Shown here in pieces: positions 45,148-58,700 of a DNA stretch of 64,000 nucleotides. A program made the position numbers and the translations under genes. This DNA comes from Steromphala cineraria. Its lineage: Eukaryota; Mollusca; Gastropoda; Trochida; Trochidae. The stretch spans positions 3,203,749 to 3,267,748 of the forward strand of contig OU744720.1 in NCBI GenBank assembly GCA_916613615.1, written 5' to 3'. Under the pieces are notes generated by a model. The model saw nothing but the letters and a program-made list of their open reading frames with translations, was not told the origin of the DNA and did not search any database. How positions within the stretch are numbered: the first letter of the stretch is position 1; each line of letters opens with the position of its first letter.

Positions 45148-46286
45148 CACACATAATGTACGCCTATAAACCAACCAAGTACTACCGAAATTAGCATTTC
45201 ATGTGTATCATGTAAACACATAAATACATAAGTACAACTGTACCTTTAGTTCGGCACGTATCGTGTCCATGGAATTTCATTAAGGGTGATAATTATCATG
45301 AGATACATTAAAGAAACACGAAATGACAGGAAAAAACATCAGGCTTTGAAACAGAAGAGGCATAGCACGAGAGGAATAACTGCGTTGCTTTGCATTATGT
45401 TTTTGCCACCCTTTCCTATGATACAGAATTTTTCATGTCATTTAACTATCATTCATTATTTAACTCGATTGAAATTGGTACAATATGTAGTTGTGGACTG
45501 TTATGACTTATGAACGATTTTGGTCTAAGAGTAATGCCCTGTACCTTATCGTGTCAAAACTATTTTAGTTCCAAATGCTGAATACGAAAAATGAGCAAAG
45601 TCCGTAGAATACAAGTTTTTCTAATACTTTTTTAAAATTTATATTGTAAATTTATCTGAAATGTTCAATGGTAACCCAGATTTGAATATTTTTCTGCATA
45701 TGTCTAAACTAAAACCGATTCAATCTTCTTACGATATTAACAGTTTTCTTCTTCTTTTGTTTACGAACAGTTTGTTAGTTAACAGTGAGACGTAAAATGG
45801 AAATGGTTTCCCCTATGTTGAATGAAACATCATAACATTACCACCATATATAAAGATATAAACTTAAGGGATCATTTCAATCATACTACTGTATCAACTG
45901 AAATACGACTTCATTCGTAAATAGTGATTCTTCTTTTGAAAATGTATTCACAGAGCAGCTTCATCAATTAAATCCGGCTATAGTTCAGTACCACTGATAC
46001 GAGACTCTTATTAAACACTTTGCATATACTAGACAATAAATGAATTGTTTTCTTATTTCTAAGAAATTAGTTATATTGAACAGAGAACTGAGTATATATT
46101 TCTATTTTTCAGAAGACATCAACAAAATCTTGTTTGTTAAAATTCGGATGAATAGTGAAATCTGAAATAATAACCGCAATGGTCAATACAAACAACGTAT
46201 ACAGCAAACTCTTTTTATTTATTAGATTTACAACAACTTGTTTAAACTTTGTCATTACTATGTACACCTTCAAACTCTTCAGCACA
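45148..46286. repeat. 1.1-kb interspersed repeat, copy 1
   Basis: Direct repeat of 61568-62711 with only scattered substitutions and short indels. It runs from CACACATAATGTACGCC to CAAACTCTTCAGCACA, and the flanks diverge at once. No TIR, LTR or domain is recognised. A frame of about 75 codons (MIIIMRYI) is present in both copies but has no known similarity that I can see. Confidence 0.85.
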
Positions 46287-46795
46287 GAAACTGTTATCTA
46301 CGAACCTGGTGTCTCTACGAATATCGGTCTCTACGAACAGGTAGGCTAAGTATGAATGGTTTGCAGGATTACTGATGCAGATAATAAATGGATGCTGAGA
46401 AGATTGAACGGGTAAATAAATATCATACACAATAAATATTCCCAATACATTATATATGAACAATAAGTCTGTTAAATTAGATTTTGAAGGTCTCTATGAA
46501 ACTGTTATCTACGAAACCACTGGTTCCCATTCTTATGGATGAACAACTTCTTTATTTTGTTGTCAAGCAAGTGATACATGTTGTAAAGATGGAGTAAATA
46601 TATACATGGTTGGCGATGGTTCTTATGAGCTACTGCCCCTTTAAGTGTTAATTAAGTAGTAAGTCATGATTGGAATTTTCTTGAGGTCATTGCAATTTAG
46701 ATTGTGTTTGTATAATTTACTCAGTGTCTAATAAGTATAAATATACTATAAGAAGATACGAGTGTAACGAAGTTAGCGAATAAAATTATTCTTAC

Positions 46796-46938
46796 GTTCT
46801 GTTTGCAATGGTTTGTAAGGATACCGTTCTCATTATAAATATACAAAATAGACCAGATGTCAATAGGATTCTGTGCTTGAAGTTCAAGAGCGCCATGCAG
46901 AGATGTGAATATGTACGTCTCACTGAGTTCAAGATGAT
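46796..46938 (-). CDS. Candidate upstream exon of gene A
   Basis: Acceptor CTCCTACAG and a strong donor |GTAAGA frame 143 bp that is open and protein-like (HLELSETYIFTSLHGALE, NPIDIWSILYIYNENG). It joins in phase to 47420-47471. It ends on a complete codon while the zinc-finger exon begins inside one, so at least one exon between them is missing from this model. The family is not recognised. Confidence 0.5.
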
Positions 46939-47189
46939 CTGTAGGAGGTTAAGTGTTGACATAAATCCAATAACTCTTTAAAGGGAATTCAGTAGTCGGG
47001 TAGAACAGGAAAATCTACATATTGTGATCATACACGTTTCGGAAGATAATCTTACATTGCAGGTGTTGGTGCAGTTACCATGTACTAACAAAATGATCTG
47101 TATCTGTTCATAATAAAACATTTGATTTTTAGAGAATCGATTAATATACGCTGTCCTTCATTTAGAACACACGCTTTCTAATCGGTTTG

Positions 47190-47383
47190 GCATCTTCCAA
47201 CGCAGAGCCTAAAAGGCCAGTTTCCAAACTGTCATTTTATGCCTTGCTGCAGAGACTTTACTTTTCTGTGCTGCTATAGTGCCCCTACAGAGTAGAGAGC
47301 AAGCACAGAAAACTCAAGGCTATGCAGCAAGGCATAAAATGACAGTTTGGAAACTGGCCTTTTAGGCTCTGCGTAGGAAGATG
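47190..47383. mobile_element. Foldback MITE with 9-bp target duplication
   Basis: A 194-bp imperfect palindrome with ends CATCTTCC/GGAAGATG and an uninterrupted inner arm of more than 50 bp (GCAGAGCCTAAAAGGCCAG...). The flanks ATCGGTTTG at 47181-47189 and 47384-47392 are identical. It lies between the two candidate upstream exons of gene A. Confidence 0.85.
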
Positions 47384-47419
47384 ATCGGTTTGACGCTCTA
47401 AAGGTCACAGTCAATGTAC

Positions 47420-47471
47420 CTATCACCGACGACCAGTCCTCTGTCTGAATTACAATGTCGAAAACAGAAGT
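47420..47471 (-). CDS. Candidate upstream exon of gene A
   Basis: A 52-bp open segment between acceptor TTTTTGCAG and donor GATAG|GTACAT, encoding TSVFDIVIQTEDWSSVI. Its last base completes the first codon of 46796-46938. The family is unknown. It lies between the end of gene B and the rest of gene A on the same strand. Confidence 0.5.
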
Positions 47472-47489
47472 CTGCAAAAACACATATCA

Positions 47490-49006
47490 AAAATCTAGTA
47501 TTATGCAGTAGCATTGTAGTAGTTGATTGATCCCGACTCCTGCTGTTTTTTGGTTTTGACAATCCAAATCCTGAGGTCTGAGTGGTTTATTGTCCAATTT
47601 GTCAAATTCTTATTTACTGAATACTGACTTAGAATATTCATCTGGAAAAATATTATTGGTGCGGATAAAGGAGTTTCGTTTGGTTTTGGGGTCACAAACT
47701 ATTTAGTTCATTACTACTTATCAAGGGATATGTGTCATTGTCTTACACCTTTTGGTATACGTTAATTATCATGAATGAAAAATACGACCCCAGACATTTT
47801 ACCATACATATTGTATTTGGACATAGCTGATATTTTGAAGTCTTATTAAAACTATCTTGGTGTGAATGAAAGCAATGTTAGTGTTCGATTATGAAATGAC
47901 TGAAGTGTGGTGTTGCAGATATCACACAAAATTAACAATACACGAAGTACTGATATAAAAAGCATTTTATTGACAAGTTTACAGTATGCAGTATGATATG
48001 ATAGTGATTTCAAGAGCATCCGACCTTTGATCGGCATTCTAGAAGTTTTGGTGTGATGAACAATAAGGACAATTCTTATGGATGAACAACTTCTTTATTC
48101 TGTGTAAGCGACGTTTCGACATAGATTCTAATGTCGTTGTCACGCAAGTGATACATGTATTGGATCGATTGGATTGTAGAATGCCATGGTGTCTGGCTTC
48201 CATTCGTCCATCCTTCCATCTTTATACTTCTTATACTTTTAAATTCATCCCCAAATTGCTGGTTTAGAAAACTAAAATTTTGTATGCAGCTACTTTGACC
48301 ACAAGGGATAATAAATTGTTGATTTGGCAAATGAAGGCAAGAGGGCCAATGCCCCAAAAAAAATTAAAAAAATTATGTTCTTATGTTTAACCTTAAGACG
48401 GATGAGGTCTTGTGCATTGGCACATTGGTCAATTCAATCATGAATTGTAGATTAAATGAAGTGTTGGTCTCATATGGGCAGAGAAACAAAAGCGCTTTAT
48501 TTCTGCACCAAGAGCAATCACACTTGCCTCATGGCAGTATTTTGGCGTAATACAAGACTACTTAATGATAATAATGCTGAGGAATATATGGATGACAACT
48601 ACTTTGTTCATTGTATGCGACATTTCGACACAGATTCTTGTGTTGTTCTCAAGCAGCTCTGCTTTAGAAGGCACAAGAATCTGTCTGCTTGAGAATGACA
48701 CAAGAATCTGTCTGCATTAGCGATTTCATGGATATGCTGCATTAGGGCATCCAGTACAGATCTTGTTGGTGTGCATGCTGTACCTATTTCAGCAATTTCT
48801 GTATTAACATGCAGGAGATTTCTGATTGGACTTAGATTAATGATAACTAAACCTTGATTGACCTTGTTAAAGCTAATGTCCTTTTTGAAATGTCTTTTGG
48901 TATGATGTGGCCGGGAATCAAAGTCTTACAAACAGGAGAAGCAGCAACTAGGGACACAGAACCTCTACCACTAAGACTGATAAATCTAGCAATGGACATC
49001 TCCCAG
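47490..49006. other. Spacer between genes A and B with repeat fragments
   Basis: Repeat fragments at 48072-48160 and 48590-48700 share GGATGAACAACTTCTTTATT and GCGAC.TTTCGACA.AGATTCT; a deleted copy is at 46530-46595. They may be ends of Penelope-like elements. Minus-strand AATAAA near 48497-48502 could end gene B transcripts. No other gene is supported. Confidence 0.45.
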
Positions 49007-49706
49007 CTAGATAAGGTAAGCAAACAGGATGTCCGTGTCGTCGTTCCCACGCAACTCCGGATGTTGTTGACTCTCTAACAACCCAACATGGAGGGTCAGA
49101 CTGTCGTGCAGATCGTTCAGAAATATCCCATCAGCCCTTTTGGCTCTACGACTGAAGTCGTTACAGTGTTCACATTTCGGATCCCTCAGAGGGCAGTCAC
49201 CCATCACAATGGTGATCAGAGCGTCCGTAAACACACTCTTTGTATCTCTTAGGAAGGATTTCTCACTAGCAACAGAGGAACTCAGTTGATAGATACGTGT
49301 GACCTTTGACCCCGGTGACCGCAGATCTTGCTGGAGGTTCCAGAGGCGTGGCAAAAACATGAGGGAGTCGACACCCTCGAGGCTGCACATGGAGACAGTA
49401 TAGTCCTCACTGTCTAGTCGCTGGGTCAGTCCGGATCCCCCACTGTAACAACAGTCCAGCACACTCGTGATCTCGTCCACCTTCAGCTTGTGAAACTCCT
49501 TCTTCAGTTCGCGGGGGGTGAGGACATCGTTTGGTTCTCCTAAGACCAGACCTGTTGAGTTGTGCCCCGAGAAGTAGAAGATGAAGCTTGAAGGCTTGGT
49601 GCGATCGATTTGCGACTTTACCGTACGGAATGCCGCGAGCACACGTGACTTCATTTCCTCCTCCTTGCCAGCTCGACCTGGGTTGATCACTAACACATTG
49701 TCTTTT
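49007..49706 (-). CDS. Gene B terminal exon: caspase-like catalytic domain
   Basis: Catalytic His in FYFSGHNST and catalytic Cys in LDCCYSGG (codon near 49448-49450). The poly-Asp run of gene A is missing; the same place reads LQQDLRSPGSK. YQLSSSVASEKSF and FTDALITIVMG follow on the small-subunit side. The C-terminal Cys cluster (CPLRDPKCEHC) is kept. The acceptor is TTCCCCAG|AAAAGAC. Confidence 0.85.
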
Positions 49707-52700
49707 CTGGGGAATAGAAACGAATCATAGGGTTTTGATAAATATTTTTAACAGGCACAAATATAGTTTGCTCATTAAGAGATTATATCTAGTCTTTAGA
49801 ATGGTACTGCGGTATGAAGGGTTGGCAGGCGACCTAAGGAGATTCAAGTGAGAAGGAATTTACAATGATGGTGTTCATACTGGAATATCAATCATTCTAT
49901 CTTGATCTTTCAATAATCATCCAATTCATTGAAGAATTATCTTTTTAGATATTAGCCACTTTTAGTCTCTGTAGAGGTGAAATTTGAACTATATAGTGAT
50001 GTTGCCAAGAATAACTTAACTTTATGTAGAATTTTTGCACGATGATGAAGTTGAATTTTCAAAAAAATATAATCTTTGTTCATTATTTCTCAAACTCTGA
50101 GAGTGTTAATCTAAACTATCAACCACCAGCTGACCAGCAGAACTGACCTAAGTCCTACATGCTCAGCTGATTGGAGAAGTCTCATCATCTCCTTCGTCTC
50201 TTTCTTGAACACTCGGGCGTTGGTCACACTTCGGTCGAAACCTGACACCAAGATAGCGAAGCTGTTCTCATGTCCTGAAGGGCAAAAAGTAGGTCATCTT
50301 TTAGGGAACAGGGCAAAATGGTCACATGATGAATTGGAAAGGTCTAAAGTGCTGCAAGAAAGTCTCACACCTTGTTAGGAGCATGGCATAAGATATTTAA
50401 AAAAAGGTTTTGTTTTTTTCTTAATCACATCTTTAACACTTTTTAATCTTCATCTTACATCATTTGGAATGTGTTATCACATTTTAAATATGCAGAATTG
50501 TAAGATTCTTTAGAAAGCATTGCTACGTTTCATGGCAACATATTTGAAATCTGGGATTAAATTTTTAGTGGTAAAATGTAAGAGGTGAAATGTGAATTTC
50601 GGGTTGATACAATGTAAAGATATGAAATGGCAAAAATTAAATCTGAAGCGCTGGAAGATCAATCTGAAGGGGTGAAATCTGAAGTGACGAAATGTGAAAG
50701 GGTGAAATGTGGAGATGGAATCTCACCAATAGGGGTGAGACAGGGCCCATGATGCTGACAGTGCTCCACCTGCTGCAGACAGTTCATACAAAACACGGCA
50801 CACTCCCTTGTACACGGCCCGCGGGACTTCGGGGAGAGACGCACTTCAACACAGATTTTAGTTACTAGAGATATAGAACATTGTAGGAAAAAAGGTTATA
50901 AGGACTCTTTTCAATAAATAGTGCAAAAAGTTTTGAAAGTTTACGTAAGGCAGACTCAAACTTGTTAAGTTTGCATTAGAAAGAGACCAAGCAATGTCTT
51001 TTCTTGAATACATACTAACATGTATAATTTGATCTCTCTCTTAGATTTTGCACTTACTGTTTTTTTAGAAAGACCATATTGGAAATTTCAGGCAATATTG
51101 AAAAGATTAAGTGATTGAAAAGTATGGAGCCCAGTATTAACCTCAGTTCAAAGTTATCCCTTAATTTGACGATGATTTATTTCACATTCATTTTTTCTTA
51201 TATGAAAATCATCAATTTTCTGATTAAGTCTAACATTAAAAATACAGATAAATCCCTCTAATTTAAAAAACGTTATTTTTTTTATACAAAAAATAGTAAA
51301 ATCAATCACCTGCATTTTTTCCTTCACACTTCAGACATTCTGAAACAGAAAAAAATGAAACAATCACAATTATTGTTAGTAATTATAAGAAAACTTACCT
51401 CTAAACCAACATTGACTTATTTCTCTTTACCAAAGAGATCGTACAGAGTGAATCAATAAAAAAAAAAAAAAATTTTTTAGTGGTCTGCGTGTTGTTATTT
51501 CCTGAATTACCTCCCTTTGATGAATTATCTCCCCTGGATTTTCAAACTCAGCTGTCATTCTTTTCGATGTACAGAGATAGAGAGATGGATAACGGGGAGG
51601 AGGGAGGGCGTAATTCGTTGGTTTAGAGGTAAGTTTTCTTATAATTACTAACAATAATTGTGATTGTTTCATAATTATTGCGAAAACGGTTACCTCTAAA
51701 CCAACATTGACTGAATCCCACGTAAGGAGGAGGGTATCCAGACCTCTAAATTGGTCTTAAATTAGGAAACCTTTATTTAATTGGAAGAATTTCTCACCTA
51801 AAATCATTGAGTAAGGGGAGATAATTCACAAGGAAGATCGAAATCAGTCCCAAAATTACCCGAATAACGGTAAATTTCCGTCTTTTAAGTTGAATTCTTT
51901 ACCTAAATAACGGTAAATTTCTTCCTTTTAACTTGATTTTACTTGAATAACGGTAAATTTCTCCCATTCTAAGGAGAAAATTACGAACTTTTGAGACGAA
52001 ATGACTAATTTAAGTCCCAAGTTTGGGTGAACATCGGATATTTTTCAAGTGAAAATCTGATCATTATCTAGGAAATACGTAATTCTGGGTAATTTCGGGC
52101 GACATAACCCTCCAAATAGGGGTTTTCAGCCGAAAATCGTAAGATCTCAGACCCTTATATTCCTAATTCCGAAAAGTTAATGAAAGGGAAGGTGCTGAGG
52201 ACGGTTAATAACAAATCTCCAAATGTTAGGGTTCCCAAAGAGTGTTTATACCAAGACACTCGTCACCAAAAACAAACCAAATTATGATTATTTCTCCCTA
52301 TTAGTTCCGTGCGACTAGAATTAGGGATCTTATGCCCACCTTGAAACAAGGTTGAAGTCCACCATCTACGTTGCTAGGTCGAGACTGGATCATCACACCC
52401 TCCGGGAACCTCCCCCCCCCCCTTTTTTCCCCAAAGGGGGGGGGGTCAGGCAGAAAGATGCTGGGCCGCCACCAAAGGACCTAGGGACGACAGGCCGTCT
52501 AAGGATGAGGCTATGTCTCGGAGGTAAGATCTGGTGAAGGCGCTGGAAGACTTCCATTGGCAGGAGGCAACTACTTGATCAATAGAAACTGATTTCCAAG
52601 CCGCTAACGAGGTAGACAGGGCACGTATCTCGTGGGGTGAGAACTTGGAATCCACGGAAGACTGATCCACCGAGGAATAGGCCAGTGCGATGGTCTTCCT

Positions 52701-55700
52701 AAGCCAAGACGCAATAGTATTCTTGGTAATTTCAGAGGATATTCCGGGTTTACAAGGCAGGAAGAGACGTCTCCTGCCGTTCCTGATGGCTTGAGTTCTA
52801 TCCAAATACCATCTGAGGGCTCTGATTGGACAGAGCAGTCGAGCTTTGTCTTTTGAATCTGCCGGAGCTGGCAAGGCCGGAAAAGCGTAACGTCTAGTGC
52901 CAAGAGGGCCCAATGCAGTAGCTTGATTCTTGGCGAGAAATTCTGGTAAGGCTCTAAAAGACACTGAAGAAAATCTATGTCCAAAATCGATGGAAGACAC
53001 ATCAATAGCATGTAATTCTGATACTCTAGCGGCTGAGGCAAAGGCGATTAAGAAGGCTGTTTTCCAGGCCATTAGCTTGAGAGACGTAGAATGCATGGGT
53101 TCGTAAGGAGCTCTTTGTAGGGATTTGAGCACAAGGAGGAGATCCCACTTGGGAAAAACATTCGGAGCTCTAATGTCTTGAAGCTTGTAAGATTTCAAGA
53201 GTCTTGTAAGGGTTACGTCAGATCCAATTCCTAACCCTTCCAATTCCGTGACGGAAGCAATGGCAGATCTGTAGCCTTCAATAGTGCCGGCCTTAAGTTT
53301 ACGGTCTAGACGTAGGTGATTCAGAAAGTCTGCTATGATAGGGATGGACAGAGGAAGTTCAGCTACGCCTCTGTCTCTTCTCCACTGCTGGAACTTGGAC
53401 CACTTGCTGTCATAAAGGGCAGATGTACTCGGTCTGATTGATTGGGAAATAGCGTTAGAAGTCTCTTCCGCAAATCCACGTTGGTGTAAGACTCTCTGGA
53501 TATCTTCCACACGTGAAGGTTGAACGCTTGGATGTTCACGTTGTGGGGCTGCCACTTGGGTTGCTGGAGCAGGTTCCACCACTGGGGAAGTTGAAGCGGA
53601 ATGTCCACTAGCAGATCGAGGAGAGCGGGAAACCACGGTCTCTTGGGCCAGGCTGGGGCTACCAGAAACACTACACACTTGTGCAGTCTCACCTTGTTGA
53701 GTACTTCCGGTATTAGTTTGAATGGAGGAAAGGCATAAGCTAACAGGTTCTCCCAAGACATCGAGAGAGCGTCCACTGCCAAGGCTTGGGGATCCGGAAC
53801 CGGACTCACGTAAGTGGGGAGTCTGAAGTTTAGAGCCGTCGCGAAGAGGTCTATCTGTGGCTTCTCCCATCTCTCCGCTATCAGGTCCAGGACTTGAGGA
53901 TGGACAGTCCACTCGGAGGAGACGATCTGCTTCCGGCGAGACAGGGAGTCCGCGAGGAAGTTCAGCTTCCCTGGAATATGTCTGGCACGCAACGTTATTG
54001 ACCAGGCGTCTGTCAGAGCATAAAGATCCCTGGTGAGCTGCATCAACGGAGCTGATCTTGTGCCTCCCAATTTGTTGATGTAAGCTACAACAGTCGAGTT
54101 GTCTGTCGCAACCATGACACTTGATCCCTGAAGAAGGAGCTTCCAACTGTGAAGGGCCAAGAAGACCGCCTTCATCTCCAGCAGGTTTATGTGTGATTCC
54201 GCGTCGGCTAGATTCCATGAGCCACTTAGGGTGAGATGCTCCCAGTGCGCACCCCAACCTTGGTTCGATGCGTCCGTATATATCGTATGACGAGGTGGCG
54301 GAGGCATGAACGGGCATCCAGTCATAACGTGGGATCGCAAGGTCCACCACTGAAGCTCCCGACGTACCACATCTGTGGGAATTATCAAGGAATCCAGCGG
54401 CTGAGAGCGCAGGCAATTTATCCATGCTTGGATATGACGTAAGTTCAGACGGCCCCGTGGAGTGAAAGCCTGAATTGATGTAAGAGAGCCCACTAGAGAC
54501 ATCCAAGTTCTGAGGGACTGAGGTTTGCTGGGATCCAAAAGAGTTTGGATGAGAACTTGTATGGCTGACCAACGGGACTCTGACGGCGCGATGGTTGCTG
54601 TCGTAGTATCCAAGATGGCTCCCAGGAACTTGATCTGAGGTGACGGCGTGAGTTCCGATTTCTCTTGATGTATAATCCATCCTAAGTGGGAGAACACGTG
54701 GCAGACAAGGTTGATATGAAGATGTAAGGTGGGAAGATCCTGATGCCTGAGAAGGAAGTCGTCCAGGTACCCGTGGATAAGCACGTAATGCAGATGTAAG
54801 AACTGCAGGACTGGAGCGGTAACCTTGGTGAAGAGCCATGGTGCTATCGAAATCCCGAAGGGAAGGACCTTGAATTGGAATCGACGGCCGTTGATAGCAA
54901 AACGAAGGAACTTCCGAGACTTGGGATGGATAGGGATGTGAAGGTAGGCATCCTTCAGATCGAGGCTGGCGAAGTAGGAATGAGGAAGAATCAACTTGCG
55001 GATGTTGCTGAGCGATTCCATCGTGAATTTGGGAGGTCTGCTTAGGAAAGACTTGTTGAGAACTTTTAAGTCTATGATCATCCTCATTTCTGTGGTGTCC
55101 TTCTTGGGAACCAGGAAAACGGGCGAGTAAAAGCCTGGTGAAGGATCGGCGGGATCTATTTCCGTGACTGCGTTCTTTAAAAGTAGCTGGTCGACGGCGA
55201 CGAGAGCGGCCTCTAACTTGGCTCCTTGGAGGAAGAACCTCTTGCCTTGGGGATGCACGGCCAACGGCGGAAATCGAACCCACTGAAGAATGTAACCACT
55301 GTGAATGATAGACAGTATCCACTGGTCGCTGGTTACTGACTCCCAGTTCTTTAAAAAGGCTCCCAGACGGCCCCCCACAGGCGAGTGGTGGATCGGCTGG
55401 GAAAAGTTCATGGTCGACGGCAAGTCCGGGGGCAGAAGCGGTCGTAAGGGTTGAGGCAGAGACGGGGATGGAGTGTGGCAGTCATCGCTTGAAACCTCCC
55501 TTGGAACCACGAAAAGGTTTGGAGTGGTCCTTGGAATATTGTTTCCCTTGATCCCTGGATTGAGGAGGATGGAAGTCCCTGCGACCCCTGGGAGCTCCAC
55601 GGAAGTGAGAGGGTGGCGGAGGAGCAGACTGTCTTGATTGGATATTAGGCTTGGGGTTGCTGTTCCCACGACGATTCCCGTGAAAAGAACCTCTAGAAAG

Positions 55701-58700
55701 CAATGCCTGAGATAGCTTGATGTTAAGTGACCTAGCAGTCATCGCGTCCTGAGACTCACTGGCCTGAGTGCAAGCTCCGTTGAAGAGAGTCGGTGACTGG
55801 ATGGGCTGAGACAGAAGAGAGTCCTTAACATCCAAAGGTAAATCCCTAGTACGAGCCAAGTGATGTTGCCTTTCCGTGAGAGTGACTCGAGCGATAGAGT
55901 TGGTCGCGGCCGCGGCTAAGTCCTGAGAGGCCAGAAAAACAGAATCCAAAAAACCATGCGCCATGGCAACGTCATCAGCTCTCATGGTCTGCAAGGTATC
56001 TGGGTTAATGTTGTCATATGATGAGAACTTGGGGGGCAGCATCTCCCTAACTCCAGCACAGAACCAATTGATATATGATAAAACATCCAAGGAGAATCGA
56101 GAGTTCTTGTCAATTTCCATGGTATCCAATCTGTTGAGAGAGGCTTGATTGTTAAACAAAGGACGGGGATTAAGCCTGTTGAAATCCTTGTCCAAAGGGG
56201 GAAGCTCTTGTGAAACAAATCTATTGTGCACCATGTAAGCAGACTTGGGCTTGAGCTTGGGAACGCTGAGCTGTCCTGATTGATTACCCAATCTCTCGTT
56301 AACAGAGGCACAAGCTGACTTGATAACCGTTGAATGGGGTAAGGATAATCTGGATGGACGGGAGGGGGGTAGCGCCCCTGAGTCCCCTAACTCGTCAGGC
56401 CTAGGAGAGGCCGGTTCATCTAAGACCACGGGAGCCGTACACGGCTTCAAACGTTGTAAGTATTGGAGCTTCTCAGCAAAAGACCAATCCGGGTTAAGAG
56501 AATCCGAAGGATCATTCGAGGGAATAATAATCTGGCCGTCATGAGAAGACACGGTAAAATCCAAAGAGACAGTGTCCGTGGCAGACTGAGAGGTAAGCAT
56601 GGGCTCGTTGATATCGTGCAACACGGGAATAAGCGGTGGATCCTGAGTGTCAACAAACTGCGGAGCCAGAACACGGGTCGCCCGTGCAGGAGACTGGAGG
56701 CCGTCAGCCATAGCCGTGGCAGATGAACCCGTGCCGCCCGTGCTAACGGGAGGCTGAACGGGTTCATCCTGCCTCGCCTGAGAGCCGTGGGAAGTCCGTG
56801 CGCCGCTGGGCGCCGTGACATTCCCAAGTGAGTCAGGGGCAGTCAGCTCGGGTGACTCGTGCCCGCCGTGGGAAGTCCGTGCGCCGCTGGGCGCCGTGAC
56901 ATTCACCACTGGCACAGGATCAATCAGCCCGAGTGGCTCGTGCCCGCCGCGGGAAACACTGGGTCCGTGGCCCGTGCTCCCTTGGCTGGACAGAGCTGAG
57001 TCGACCGCCCCCTCCACTGACGCGGTCAGGGAGGCAGGCCGCGAACGGCTCGTTGGTTGGCTGGAGTGGTCTCCAGAAGGGTCACCCGCGGGGCTCCCCT
57101 GTCTGGACTCCAGTGCAGTGAAGCGTTCCGCCGTCTCTCGCTTCATGGAGGCCATACTGGAAGTTAGCGTGGATAACATGGCCTTAATCTCATCTAGTTC
57201 CGTGGGTTGAGGCACAGGTAAGACGGGAGAGGACTTGGACCTTTTCGACTGTGGAGTTGACTTAGAAGAGGACTTGCGCTTAGGAGTCTTAATACTCGTC
57301 CTATTATTAAACATACTCTCCCATTCGCCGAGGGGAAGATGGTCGCACATAAGGCAATGCTTGGTGATGGTACATGAAGTCTTGTCACAACAAGCGTAGC
57401 AAAGAGAGTGAGGGTCACCCTTGCATAGAAATCTTTGACATTCAACACACTTTCGTTGAGAAGAAGACATCGTTGATAAAGTTACAACACGCAGAAGTTT
57501 ACTCACTCAGAAAGAAAAACACTTCCAAAAACTCAGTAATCCTTAGGAAAACACAGTAATCCAATAAGGAATCACAAATAATCCGTAGGATAAACACAGA
57601 GTAATCCAAAGTGGAAGTAATCCGACTTGAGTGAGAGAGATTCACACCATACGACCTGACTCTGGGCGTACAGAGAAAAGAATGACAGCTGAGTTTGAAA
57701 ATCCAGGGGAGATAATTCATCAAAGGGAGGTAATTCAGGAAATAACAACACGCAGACCACTAAAAAATTTTTTTTTTTTTTTATTGATTCACTCTGTACG
57801 ATCTCTTTGGTAAAGAGAAATAAGTCAATGTTGGTTTAGAGGTAACCGTTTTCGCAATAATTACATGTCTTTATGCTTAACCTACAACAAACTAGCAAGT
57901 AACTCTTATTGTGCCATTAGGTATGTGACGGTTTCTGACACAACATTTTATTCTAAACACCATTAAATTATATCAGTCAGTAGATTAGTCTTTAACTACA
58001 ATTAGATATATGAGAAGATGAATATTTTAAGTCACTACAAGTTGGATTTATTATGTTCCAAAGACACAAATAGGCAAATTTTTTTTGTCTTTGCCTAATT
58101 ATCCATTGCCACACATAAAGCTCTAAACAGCGGATGAAATATTGGGCAGCGCTTGTTCGTCCATCAGTAAGTACGTAGGCACATATGAAATCAAATAACT
58201 CATTGACTAGATTCTTATAATATTTTGCATATGAGAATAAGGTATTGGAAGAAGCAGGGACCACTCAATTTGGATGGTCTAAATGACATAATAGTAGCAT
58301 GACAAGTATTGTCAATAGATTTTTCCTATACAATGTTCTTGATGAAAACATCCATTTGCGGCGGGCAATCGTATCACCTTTGTGTTGTCATCTTTCTGAC
58401 AATTACTTGTTCTCTGAAATTAGTGCTTGGAATGCATGGTAATATGCCTTGTTTAACTGAGACTACGATTTAAATAGTGTTTCCATCAACTCACTTCTTC
58501 TCTTAAAGCTCCTGTTGCGTACGCTGACGAACTCCCGTCGACACTGCTTCTCCTTCCCTTCTGAGTTAAGACAGATAACGAGTTTCCTCAGGTGTTGTGC
58601 GTACCTGTGGATCTTCTGGGTCACCGATATTGCAATCATCAGCGCTTCCGTAACCATTCCTGGTTTGTCTTGTACTTCATCTTCATCAAATAGAAATGCA

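Larger units (their letters stand above)
51355..57863 (-). mobile_element. DIRS-type tyrosine-recombinase retrotransposon, copy 2, apparently intact
   Basis: Same plan as copy 1: ORF1 57506-55482, RT/RNase H 55669-53363, and a recombinase frame ending at 52446. All three are uninterrupted. Inverted terminal repeats of 170 bp are at 51395-51564 and 57676-57845, nearly identical. The internal complementary region is at 51619-51711. The terminal tips (CCTCTAAACCAACATTGAC) differ from copy 1, and the proteins differ at many positions, so it belongs to another family of the same group. It is in sense orientation inside an intron of gene B. It could be active. Confidence 0.95.
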
